Assembly (NCBI GenBank): GCA_003218615.1
Contig: QHOD01000187.1
Span: forward strand, 1-5,261
DNA length: 5,261 nt
Source of the DNA: Verrucomicrobiota bacterium
Lineage (GTDB): Bacteria > Verrucomicrobiota > Verrucomicrobiia > Chthoniobacterales > UBA10450
Direction: 5' to 3'
Shown in pieces: positions 1 through 5,261 of this stretch; position 1 is the first letter of the stretch, and each line of letters opens with the position of its first letter. The translations under genes were made by a program, and so were the position numbers. The notes beneath the pieces were generated by a model. That model saw only the letters and a list, made by a program, of their open reading frames with translations. It made no database searches and was not told where the DNA came from.

Positions 1-1
1 A

Positions 2-1228
2 GTTGTTTTTGCCGAAATCGCTCCGCGGATGTCGATCTTAGCGGGTCATCCGGTCTTTTTGACAACTACAGCGCTATTGCTCTTCTGCGGCGCGGTCGGC
101 AAATCGGCCCAGTTTCCGCTGCACGTTTGGTTGCCGGACGCGATGGAGGGTCCCACCCCAGTCTCGGCGCTGATCCATGCCGCAACGATGGTCGCAGCCG
201 GCGTTTACATGCTGGTGCGGGTTGCATTCGTCATTCAGACTTCGCAGACCGCGCTTCTGGTCATCGCGTGGATCGGCACAATCACCGCTGTGCTCGCTGC
301 CTTAATCGCGACCCAGCAGAACGACATCAAGCGCATCCTGGCATACTCCACCCTCTCGCAGCTCGGTTACATGGTGATGGCAGTGGGTCTCGCTTCAAAC
401 GACGCGGCCATGTTTCACCTTTTCACTCACGCGTTTTTCAAAGCGCTCCTCTTCCTTGCCGCCGGCTCTGTCATTGTGATGCTCCATCACGAGCAAAATA
501 TCTGGAAAATGGGTGGTCTCTCACGAAGACTCCCCATTACTTTTTTTACGTTTTTCGTTGGCGCATTGGCACTGATCGGATGTCCGCCTTTCAGCGGATT
601 TTTTAGCAAGGACGCGATTCTCGCGCTCGCTTACGAACGCAACATGCCCATCTTCGCGGTGGGCTTGCTCACGGCGTTTCTGACCGCCTTCTACGTTGTG
701 CGCTTGCTGGTCATCGTGTTTTTCGGAAAACCGCGCAGCGACAGCGCGCGTGAAAGCACTGAATCACCACCGGTGATGACGGGCCCCTTAATCGTGCTCG
801 CGCTGCTGGCAACGCTCGGCGGATTTGCGTTCTTTGCGCGGAATTTCCTTGTGCTTCCGGTCGAGAAAGAGGCCGCAGTTGTTGTTCCTGTGTTAGCGAT
901 TGTCGCGTTGATCGTGGGAAGCGGACTGGCAATTGCCGTTTATCGGAACCGAATGAGCGAGCCGTTGGACGTCGAGGTTTTGCGCCACAAGTTTTATTTC
1001 GACGAGTTCTATAGCTGGCTGATTAACTGGACGCAGGAACTCCTCGCCCGCATCTCTGCCTTTTTTGATCGATGGATCATCGATGCCGGCGCGGTGGACG
1101 GGATCAGCGGTGGCACGTGGGGAATCGGCGCGCTTTTACGGTTGGTTCAAGTGGGAAATTTGCAGGCTTATTTGTTCCTGTTTGGATTGGGAATCGTCGC
1201 ACTCATCTATTTCGCCGTTTTTCGATAA
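2..1228 (+). CDS. nuoL: NADH-quinone oxidoreductase subunit L (NuoL), 5'-partial
   Basis: Antiporter-like membrane subunit at the distal end of complex I, taking part in proton translocation coupled to NADH:quinone electron transfer. The frame is open from base 2 to TAA at 1226-1228, giving 408 visible residues. The ATG at base 29 is internal. Counting that Met as residue 1, the family signature GKSAQFPLHVWLPDAMEGP carries K25, and SALIHAATM carries H50. DIKR carries K101, THAFFK carries H134 and K138, and GFFSKD carries K194. Most of these align with E. coli K229, H254, H338 and K342 at a constant offset of 204, so roughly 195 residues lie upstream of the window and the full length would be near 603, normal for NuoL. 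The C-terminus keeps the long amphipathic region (about 315-360) and a final membrane segment (about 380-398). The next nuo gene is displaced 528 nt downstream by a cassette. No key residue is missing in the visible part. Confidence 0.97.
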   Translation, partial: VVFAEIAPRMSILAGHPVFLTTTALLLFCGAVGKSAQFPLHVWLPDAMEGPTPVSALIHAATMVAAGVYMLVRVAFVIQTSQTALLVIAWIGTITAVLAALIATQQNDIKRILAYSTLSQLGYMVMAVGLASNDAAMFHLFTHAFFKALLFLAAGSVIVMLHHEQNIWKMGGLSRRLPITFFTFFVGALALIGCPPFSGFFSKDAILALAYERNMPIFAVGLLTAFLTAFYVVRLLVIVFFGKPRSDSARESTESPPVMTGPLIVLALLATLGGFAFFARNFLVLPVEKEAAVVVPVLAIVALIVGSGLAIAVYRNRMSEPLDVEVLRHKFYFDEFYSWLINWTQELLARISAFFDRWIIDAGAVDGISGGTWGIGALLRLVQVGNLQAYLFLFGLGIVALIYFAVFR

Positions 1229-1248
1229 TACAAAAGCAGAAAACTTTC

Positions 1249-1278
1249 GCCCACGAAACACGCGAAATGACACGAAAA
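1249..1278 (+). repeat. Left arm of 30-nt inverted repeat
   Basis: The arm begins gcccacgaaacacgcgaaa and is the reverse complement of 1695-1724 with three mismatches, at arm positions 20, 24 and 26. It is itself built of three related units, CACGAAA (1252-1258), CACGCGAAA (1259-1267) and CACGAAAA (1271-1278). The start codon of the GxxExxY gene (1267-1269) lies within it. Confidence 0.9.
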
Positions 1279-1692
1279 GAAGAGAAGGCAGGACTGATAT
1301 ATAAAGATGAAAGCTATGGCATCGTCGGTGCGTGTTTTACCGTGTATAAAGATAAGGGGTGCGGCTTTCTCGAACCAGTGTACCACGAGTGTTTGGAAAT
1401 CGAATTTGAATTCCAACGAATTCCGTTTTTGTCGAAGCTGCCGCAAACCTTGCAGTATCGCGGGCGCACATTGATTCAAACATTCACGCCGGACTTCCTT
1501 TGCTATGGTAAAATCATTCTCGAAATCAAAGCTGTCTCTGCCTTGACGGACGAACACCGCGCGCAACTTCTGAATTATCTCAGCGCAACGGGTTGCAAAT
1601 TAGGTCTGCTCGTGAACTTCGGCCATTACCCAAAACTCGAATACGAACGCCTCCTCTCCAGGCAAAAGGAATCACCGGATGTTTGTCTCTGA
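1267..1692 (+). CDS. GxxExxY family protein, predicted PD-(D/E)XK nuclease-like
   Basis: Small protein (141 residues) of the GxxExxY family, whose cellular role is not established; the family is placed in the PD-(D/E)XK nuclease superfamily. The naming motif is at G33-F-L-E36-P-V-Y39. The nuclease-like core follows as PD at 75-76 and E86-I-K88 in a strand-like hydrophobic context, with a conserved-looking QLLNYL segment near residues 106-111. E36, D76, E86 and K88 would be the predicted metal-binding and catalytic set. I chose the ATG at 1267 because it gives the usual family length and N-terminus. The same frame is open back to an ATG at 1072, but that extension overlaps nuoL by 157 nt and does not resemble the family. 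No clear Shine-Dalgarno precedes 1267, and the start codon sits inside the left inverted repeat. The gene is co-directional with nuo and probably read through by operon transcription. It has no known connection to complex I. Confidence 0.88.
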   Translation: MTRKEEKAGLIYKDESYGIVGACFTVYKDKGCGFLEPVYHECLEIEFEFQRIPFLSKLPQTLQYRGRTLIQTFTPDFLCYGKIILEIKAVSALTDEHRAQLLNYLSATGCKLGLLVNFGHYPKLEYERLLSRQKESPDVCL

Positions 1693-1694
1693 AA

Positions 1695-1724
1695 TTTTAG
1701 CGTCTTTTCGCGTGTTTCGTGGGC
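1695..1724 (-). repeat. Right arm of 30-nt inverted repeat
   Basis: The arm begins 2 nt after the GxxExxY stop codon (TGA, 1690-1692). Bases 1706-1724 are a perfect 19-nt reverse complement of 1249-1267; the remaining 11 positions match at 8. It lies 32 nt before the nuoM start, in the space where a nuoM leader or coupling site would be expected. Confidence 0.9.
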
Positions 1725-1756
1725 AAATAACTCTTTAATTCGTTCATTTTCCACTA

Positions 1757-3235
1757 ATGGTTTTGTTCGTTATTTTTTGCCCGATTGTCGCGGCCGTTCT
1801 GATCATGGCTGGCGCGCCAGCGCGGAAGACAGCCTTGGCTGCATCCGGGCTAACGTTGGCCGCGACGTTGTTTCTGCTCGCGTCATTCCAGCCCGCGCAG
1901 CGCGATTTTCAGCACGTCACCTCGTTCACCATATCCCCCGAGTGGCACCTGAGTTTCACGACAGGGCTCGACGGCTTGAGCATGGCGATGGTGTTGCTGG
2001 CCGCAATCGTCACGCCGGCTGCCCTCTGGTTTGCCGGCAAGATCGAGAAACACGAAAACGCATTCTACGCTTGTCTTCTGTTCATTTCCGGCGGCGCTAT
2101 CGGCGCGTTCGCTTCGATTGATTTGTTTTTCTTTTATGCCTTTCACGAGCTCGCGCTCATTCCAACATTCCTCTTGATCGGAATCTGGGGCAGCGGAAAT
2201 CGGGTCGCGGCAGCCTGGAAAATTACGATCTATCTCGCGATCGGAAGTTTTGTTTTGCTGCTTGGCCTGATCCTGCTTTACCAAAGCCTTCCGATTGCAT
2301 CGCGCAGTTTTGACATTCGCGCGTTGAAAGGGGCCGCCGAACTCGGTCAGATCTCAGGGGACGCGCAGCGCCATGTTTATTTGTTGCTGCTTATTGGCTT
2401 CGGCATTCTCATCTCGCTCTTCCCATTTCATACGTGGGCGCCAGAGGCATACGCATCGGCCCCGGCGCCGGCGGCAATGCTGCACGCTGGAATCCTAAAA
2501 AAATTCGGCCTCTATGGTTTGTTGCGTTTGGCGATTCCCCTGTTGCCAGAAGGCGCGCGGCACTGGACGAACCTGCTCGTAGTACTGCTGCTCGGAAACA
2601 TCATCTACGTCGGGCTGGTCACGATTGCGCAAAAGCGACTCGATTGGATGCTCGGTTACTCGAGCGTGATGCATATGGGTTACATTTTTCTCGGGATCGC
2701 CAGCGCCAGCATCCTCGGCGCGACCGGCGCTGTTGTTTTGATGTTCGCCCACGGCCTTTCGATCGCGCTGTTGTTTGCGCTCGCGGGCGAATTGCGCAAA
2801 CGGACCGGCACCCTGGTTTTCGATGAGCTCAGCGGTCTCGCGAAAGTAATGCCCTTCGCTGGGCTTGCCTTTGGTCTCGGCGCGTTCGCTGCGATCGGCC
2901 TTCCGGGCTTCGCGAATTTTGCAGGCGAGATCATGATCTTTTTTGGCGCATTCAAGAACGGCTGGGAGATAGGGCGTTTTCACATTTTTCAAATCGCGAC
3001 CGTGCTGGCGCTGTGGGGCGTGGTGATCTCGACCGTCTATATGCTGCGCGCCTATCGCAAAACATTCATGGGCGCGCTGAATGAACGCTGGAACGGACTT
3101 GTCGATCTTCGACCCGGGTTGCGGGTACCGGTGGCGTTGCTGGTCGGCGCGCTCCTTTGCTACGGATTTTTCCCGCAATCCTTCGTGCGAATGATCGCGC
3201 CTGCGTTTCGCACTTATCTCAGCGCGAATAAATAG
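1757..3235 (+). CDS. nuoM: NADH-quinone oxidoreductase subunit M (NuoM)
   Basis: Antiporter-like proton-translocating membrane subunit of complex I, lying between NuoL and NuoN in the membrane arm. The 492 residues are close to the usual size of about 500, hydrophobic throughout, with the Proton_antipo_M-type core. Recognisable marks are FHELALIPTFLLIGIWG (E131, equivalent of E. coli E144), PFHTWAPEAY (223-232), HAGILKKFGLYGLLR (K249, equivalent of K265), GYSSVMHMGY (300-309), MFAHGLS (329-335) and GFANFAGEIMIFFG (E391, equivalent of E407). The offset of 16 to E. coli is the same at K249 and E391, which places L218 at the normally conserved TM7 lysine K234: that lysine is missing. The DxKRLxAY motif is also altered, to RLDWMLGY at 294-301. 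The ATG at 1757 is the first start after an in-frame TAA at 1736. No Shine-Dalgarno is visible, perhaps because the cassette upstream replaced coupling to nuoL. The stop is 2 nt from nuoN. Confidence 0.96.
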   Translation: MVLFVIFCPIVAAVLIMAGAPARKTALAASGLTLAATLFLLASFQPAQRDFQHVTSFTISPEWHLSFTTGLDGLSMAMVLLAAIVTPAALWFAGKIEKHENAFYACLLFISGGAIGAFASIDLFFFYAFHELALIPTFLLIGIWGSGNRVAAAWKITIYLAIGSFVLLLGLILLYQSLPIASRSFDIRALKGAAELGQISGDAQRHVYLLLLIGFGILISLFPFHTWAPEAYASAPAPAAMLHAGILKKFGLYGLLRLAIPLLPEGARHWTNLLVVLLLGNIIYVGLVTIAQKRLDWMLGYSSVMHMGYIFLGIASASILGATGAVVLMFAHGLSIALLFALAGELRKRTGTLVFDELSGLAKVMPFAGLAFGLGAFAAIGLPGFANFAGEIMIFFGAFKNGWEIGRFHIFQIATVLALWGVVISTVYMLRAYRKTFMGALNERWNGLVDLRPGLRVPVALLVGALLCYGFFPQSFVRMIAPAFRTYLSANK

Positions 3236-3237
3236 CC

Positions 3238-4599
3238 ATGATCACAGCGCCACAACTTGAGATCGCAGTTCTGGTGCTCGGGATGGTCATCCTGATGTTC
3301 GAAGCCTTTGCTACGAAGATCGACAAGCGAGTTCTGGCTTACGCAGCAATTGCAGGCCTCGCGCTGGTTTTCATCGCAACATTCTTCGTCGCTCCGACTC
3401 CGCCGCCCAATCAAGCGACTGGCTTCTGGAATTTTTACACGGCAGATCGGTTGTCGATCTTCTTCAAGCAATTCGCGCTGCTGACCACGATGTCCGTGCT
3501 CATCATGATGATCGACTACGCGCCAGTCGTGCGCAGTTCGTTTCCCGGTTCGCCTGACGGACTAGGCGAGTTTTTCGCAGTGCCAGTCTTCACATGCGCC
3601 GGACTCATGTATCTGGTGTCGGCCATCGATTTCGTCTTCATTTTCGTCTCGCTCGAGCTGGTGACGATTTCGTTTTACGTGCTGGTCAGTTTTACTCGCC
3701 GCAATCCGCTCACGCTCGAAGCCGGCGTGAAATATCTGGTGTTGAGCGCGCTTTCCACAGCGTTTCTCGTCTACGGAATCGCCTGGATCTTCGGGGTGAC
3801 CGGCCAGACAAATCTGCAGCGAATCACAGAGGCGTTGGCTAATCCAAATACAGATCACGGCGCAGCGCTCTTCGGTATGGTGCTGGTTCTCGTTGCGCTC
3901 GGTTTCAAAATCGCAGCCGTACCATTTCAAATCTGGGTACCGGATGTATACCAAGGCGCTCCCACGCCGATAACCGCTTATCTTTCAGTGGGCTCGAAGG
4001 CCGCGGGTTTCGTCGTGCTGCTGCGCGTCTTGCAGCCGTTCCTGATGCTTCCGCAGATAGAACGATTACTTGTTTTGATCGCGTTGCTCACTCTGATTTA
4101 TGGAAATCTGGCCGCGCTGCCGCAAGGCAATCTGAAACGGCTACTCGCGTATTCGAGCATCGCGCACGCCGGCTATTTGCTCATCGGCGTCGTGTGCTTG
4201 GACGGCCGGGCTGTCGTTTTTTATCTGGCAGCTTATTTGCTAATGACGCTCCTGAGCTTTGCCGTCCTGGTGATCGTCTCGCAGCAAACCGGCGATCGGA
4301 TTTCGGACTTTGATGGATTAGGGAAGCGCTCGCCATTTCTCGCCTTTGCCATGCTAATCGGAATGATCTCGCTCGCCGGTGTGCCGTTCACGGCAGGATT
4401 TCTGGGGAAGTTTTTTATCTTTTATGCCGCGATTTCGCAGCGCCAGATTGCGCTCGTCGTAGTCGGTGTAGTCACGGTGGGCTGCGTCTTTTACTATTAT
4501 CTCAAGGTAGTCCGCGCGATGTATTGGGAGTCCGCCGCCAAGATCGACAAGATTCCAGTCAGCGCGGCGTTTATCCGCAGCCGATTCTGGATGCGTTGA
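3238..4599 (+). CDS. nuoN: NADH-quinone oxidoreductase subunit N (NuoN), C-terminus truncated by frameshift
   Basis: Third antiporter-like membrane subunit of complex I, next to NuoK/NuoJ in the membrane arm. Key residues are present: E140 in VSLELVTISFY, K165 in EAGVKY, K224 in GFKIAAVPFQIW, K254 in VGSKAAGF, K300 in GNLKRLLAYSSIAHAGY, and K391 in GFLGKF. K165, K224 and K254 match E. coli K158, K217 and K247 at a constant offset of 7. The ATG is 2 nt after the nuoM stop, indicating translational coupling. The protein has 453 residues against about 480 for the family. After the last clear membrane helix (about 405-421) and the loop ending KIPVSAA (438-444), it finishes with the non-family tail FIRSRFWMR. 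The expected tail YPQPILDALKR is encoded in another frame at 4572-4604. The final helix (TM14) is therefore absent, by an internal deletion with a frameshift. Thirteen of fourteen helices and all channel residues remain, so function may be reduced or retained. A collapsed assembly is the other explanation. Confidence 0.94.
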   Translation: MITAPQLEIAVLVLGMVILMFEAFATKIDKRVLAYAAIAGLALVFIATFFVAPTPPPNQATGFWNFYTADRLSIFFKQFALLTTMSVLIMMIDYAPVVRSSFPGSPDGLGEFFAVPVFTCAGLMYLVSAIDFVFIFVSLELVTISFYVLVSFTRRNPLTLEAGVKYLVLSALSTAFLVYGIAWIFGVTGQTNLQRITEALANPNTDHGAALFGMVLVLVALGFKIAAVPFQIWVPDVYQGAPTPITAYLSVGSKAAGFVVLLRVLQPFLMLPQIERLLVLIALLTLIYGNLAALPQGNLKRLLAYSSIAHAGYLLIGVVCLDGRAVVFYLAAYLLMTLLSFAVLVIVSQQTGDRISDFDGLGKRSPFLAFAMLIGMISLAGVPFTAGFLGKFFIFYAAISQRQIALVVVGVVTVGCVFYYYLKVVRAMYWESAAKIDKIPVSAAFIRSRFWMR

Positions 4600-4607
4600 A
4601 ACGTTAA
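4572..4607 (+). pseudogene. nuoN: Out-of-frame remnant of the original NuoN C-terminus
   Basis: Reading from TAT at 4572 gives YPQPILDALKR and then TAA at 4605-4607, which is the usual way NuoN proteins end (E. coli has a WPQPL-type ending). This frame differs from the nuoN frame starting at 3238, and only two or three codons separate it from the TM13-TM14 loop. The TM14 coding sequence, roughly 18-20 codons, is thus missing. From the frame relation the lost length must be 3n+1 nt. The terminator begins 5 nt after this TAA, which supports it as the ancestral stop. Confidence 0.8.
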
Positions 4608-4612
4608 CAAGC

Positions 4613-4645
4613 AATGACCCCGAATGCATTCGGGGTCATTTTCTT
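4613..4645 (+). terminator. Rho-independent terminator of the nuo operon
   Basis: Bases 4613-4640 are a perfect 28-nt palindrome, AATGACCCCGAAT and its reverse complement around a central GC, followed by TTCTT. As RNA this folds into a GC-cored stem of about 11-12 bp with a tight loop and a short U-run (ATTTTCTT). It lies just downstream of nuoN. The minus-strand gene converges on it, and because the stem is symmetrical it could also stop transcription from the other side, although the T-run on that side (TTGCTTGTT) is weaker. Confidence 0.85.
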
Positions 4646-4742
4646 GAAACGCCGCAACTCAGCCGTCCAACTGCCCATGCCTATTTAGCCGCCAGCTGCA
4701 GAACCCACCTGGGCTCGCGTCCTTGTTTATTCAATCGCGTGT

Positions 4743-5213
4743 TTACCAGATGAGCGTCACATTACCAACCCTCGTTCCGGCACTGCCATTGTGGACGCGG
4801 ATCGTGTCTGCGCTGGCCGTCTGAATGTCCACCGTGTGGGCGAGGTCGATCCACACGATGTGGGTTCCCGGTGCGCCACTGTCTGAACTGACGATGGCCG
4901 CGGGGTACTCCGAGTCCAAGCCGACCCATACCATTTTGGTGCTGGGAACATGTAACAAACTCACCTGACCTACTCCTTCATCACCAAACCCGGTTTCGCA
5001 GCCCATGACCAGCACCGATCGGCTGGTGGCCGGCGTAATCGGTGCGCTGTCCGTGCCCGGCGCAAGGCTGTATGAGATGAACGCTGCGTTCGGCGCTGTG
5101 ATCGTCTGCGTGGCATTCGCAGCGACCATGGAGGCGATGATGGCGACAACGGTAGCCATGAGGATAACTCCCGGTCGTGAGAATTTCTGGATTCGCATTG
5201 TAATAGCTTTCAT
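4743..5213 (-). CDS. Hypothetical exported protein with signal peptide
   Basis: I do not recognise a named family for this 156-residue protein. The N-terminus is a clear Sec signal peptide: basic n-region (K2, R7, K10, R13), hydrophobic core from about V16 to V30, and an Ala-x-Ala cleavage site at ANA (32-34), leaving a mature part of about 122 residues. The mature part is rich in Ser, Thr, Gly, Val and Ala, with alternating hydrophobic stretches (SVLVMG, KMVWVGLDS, HIVWIDLAHTVDI, TIRVHN, NVTLIW). This suggests an all-beta fold, secreted to the periplasm or surface. It has one cysteine (C72), no lipobox and no catalytic motif I can identify. The ATG at 5213 is preferred over the one at 5198 because GAGGAA lies about 12 nt upstream of it. 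The gene converges on nuoN and is probably an independent unit. Its promoter would be beyond the window edge. Confidence 0.85.
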   Translation of the reverse strand: MKAITMRIQKFSRPGVILMATVVAIIASMVAANATQTITAPNAAFISYSLAPGTDSAPITPATSRSVLVMGCETGFGDEGVGQVSLLHVPSTKMVWVGLDSEYPAAIVSSDSGAPGTHIVWIDLAHTVDIQTASADTIRVHNGSAGTRVGNVTLIW

Positions 5214-5221
5214 TTTGTTTG

Positions 5222-5253
5222 GGTTCCTCTGTGTTGGGTTTCCTATGTGTTGG
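5222..5253 (-). repeat. Two tandem 16-nt repeats in the leader of the exported-protein gene
   Basis: On the minus strand the leader reads CCAACACATAGGAAAC followed directly by CCAACACAGAGGAACC, 14 of 16 positions identical. Each unit contains an AGGAA core, so the ribosome-binding sequence has been duplicated. Only the start-proximal copy is at a plausible distance from the ATG. Confidence 0.75.
5224..5230 (-). promoter_or_regulatory. Ribosome-binding site of the exported-protein gene
   Basis: The minus-strand sequence AGAGGAA precedes the ATG at 5213 with about 11-12 nt spacing, slightly long but the only purine-rich match nearby. It decides the start in favour of 5213, since the alternative ATG at 5198 has none. 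Confidence 0.6.
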
Positions 5254-5261
5254 TTTCGCCT

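Larger units (their letters stand above)
1249..1724 (+). mobile_element. Putative small inserted element: inverted-repeat-bounded GxxExxY cassette
   Basis: A 476-bp unit lies between nuoL and nuoM, which are normally adjacent. It is bounded by inverted repeats at 1249-1278 and 1695-1724 (27 of 30 matching, outer 19 perfect) and contains a single gene filling nearly all the space between them. Hand counts give about 46% GC over 1261-1560 (excluding 1561 onward) against about 59% in a 120-base sample of nuoM, consistent with a different origin. I find no convincing target-site duplication outside the arms and no transposase-type catalytic domain. Movement is therefore inferred from structure and position only. 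An alternative is an old regulatory hairpin pair that happens to flank the gene. Confidence 0.6.

Noticed and set aside
29..31. ATG at 29 as the true nuoL start
   Set aside because: The frame is open to the window edge, and the conserved residues align at an offset of 204 to E. coli NuoL. About 200 residues therefore precede it and the ATG is internal.
1072..1266. In-frame upstream extension of the GxxExxY gene to an ATG at 1072
   Set aside because: It would overlap nuoL by 157 nt, and its residues are an out-of-frame reading of the NuoL C-terminus with no family similarity. The ATG at 1267 gives the normal family length.
1207..1566. 119-codon minus-strand open frame over the cassette
   Set aside because: It lies opposite the GxxExxY gene, and the inverted repeat makes both strands look alike at the ends. 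It has no recognisable motif.
1237..1740. Target-site duplication flanking the cassette
   Set aside because: The flanks (aaaactttc on the left, aaataactcttt on the right) share only A/T-rich similarity. No exact direct repeat of useful length abuts the arms.
1725..1756. Promoter or Shine-Dalgarno for nuoM
   Set aside because: The 32 nt are T-rich with no AGGAGG-like stretch and no convincing -35/-10 pair.
2495..3178. 227-codon minus-strand open frame opposite nuoM
   Set aside because: It is rich in Arg, Gln, Glu and His, has no domain-like pattern, and lies wholly opposite a well-supported gene. It reflects the codon bias of the other strand.
4646..4742. Small RNA or second terminator between the nuo terminator and the minus-strand gene
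   Set aside because: Only very short stems are visible (for example ccca/tggg near 4704-4712), without a T-run, and there is no open frame with a start signal. I see nothing supportable.

Overview
The window is the 3' end of a respiratory complex I (NADH:quinone oxidoreductase, nuo) operon, followed by a convergent small secreted-protein gene. In + strand order it holds nuoL (5' end outside the window), a small cassette with a GxxExxY-family gene, nuoM, nuoN and a terminator; a signal-peptide protein lies on the minus strand. The sequence is moderately GC-rich in the nuo genes (about 58-60% in hand-counted stretches of nuoM). A GxxExxY gene flanked by CACGAAA-type repeats, plus the secreted-protein type, suggests a soil or freshwater Verrucomicrobiota-like bacterium. 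That placement is inference from recollection, not from a search.

Positions 1-1228 encode about the last two thirds of NuoL, with all its proton-channel lysines and histidines in place. NuoL, NuoM and NuoN are the three antiporter-like membrane subunits; each forms one proton half-channel pair in the membrane arm of complex I, so nuoL-nuoM-nuoN normally sit head to tail with almost no spacing. Here nuoM and nuoN are 2 nt apart, but nuoL and nuoM are separated by 528 nt.

That gap (1229-1756) is filled by a 476-bp unit bounded by 30-nt inverted repeats (27 of 30 matching, first 19 perfect). It encodes a 141-residue GxxExxY protein with an apparently intact PD-(D/E)XK nuclease signature. Its base composition is lower in GC (about 46% over 300 hand-counted bases). 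It looks like a small inserted element, and the start codon of its gene lies inside the left repeat.

Two of the complex I genes have oddities. NuoM lacks the central TM7 lysine (leucine at the E. coli K234 position) and has a rewritten DxKR motif. NuoN ends before its last membrane helix: the expected C-terminal YPQP-type tail is present in the DNA but in another frame, directly after the TM13-TM14 loop. This implies an internal deletion of 3n+1 nt that removed TM14.

A perfect 28-nt palindrome with a short T-run (4613-4642) closes the operon. About 100 nt without visible features follow, then a minus-strand gene (5213 to 4743) for a 156-residue exported protein of no family I recognise, with a 16-nt tandem repeat carrying its ribosome-binding site.
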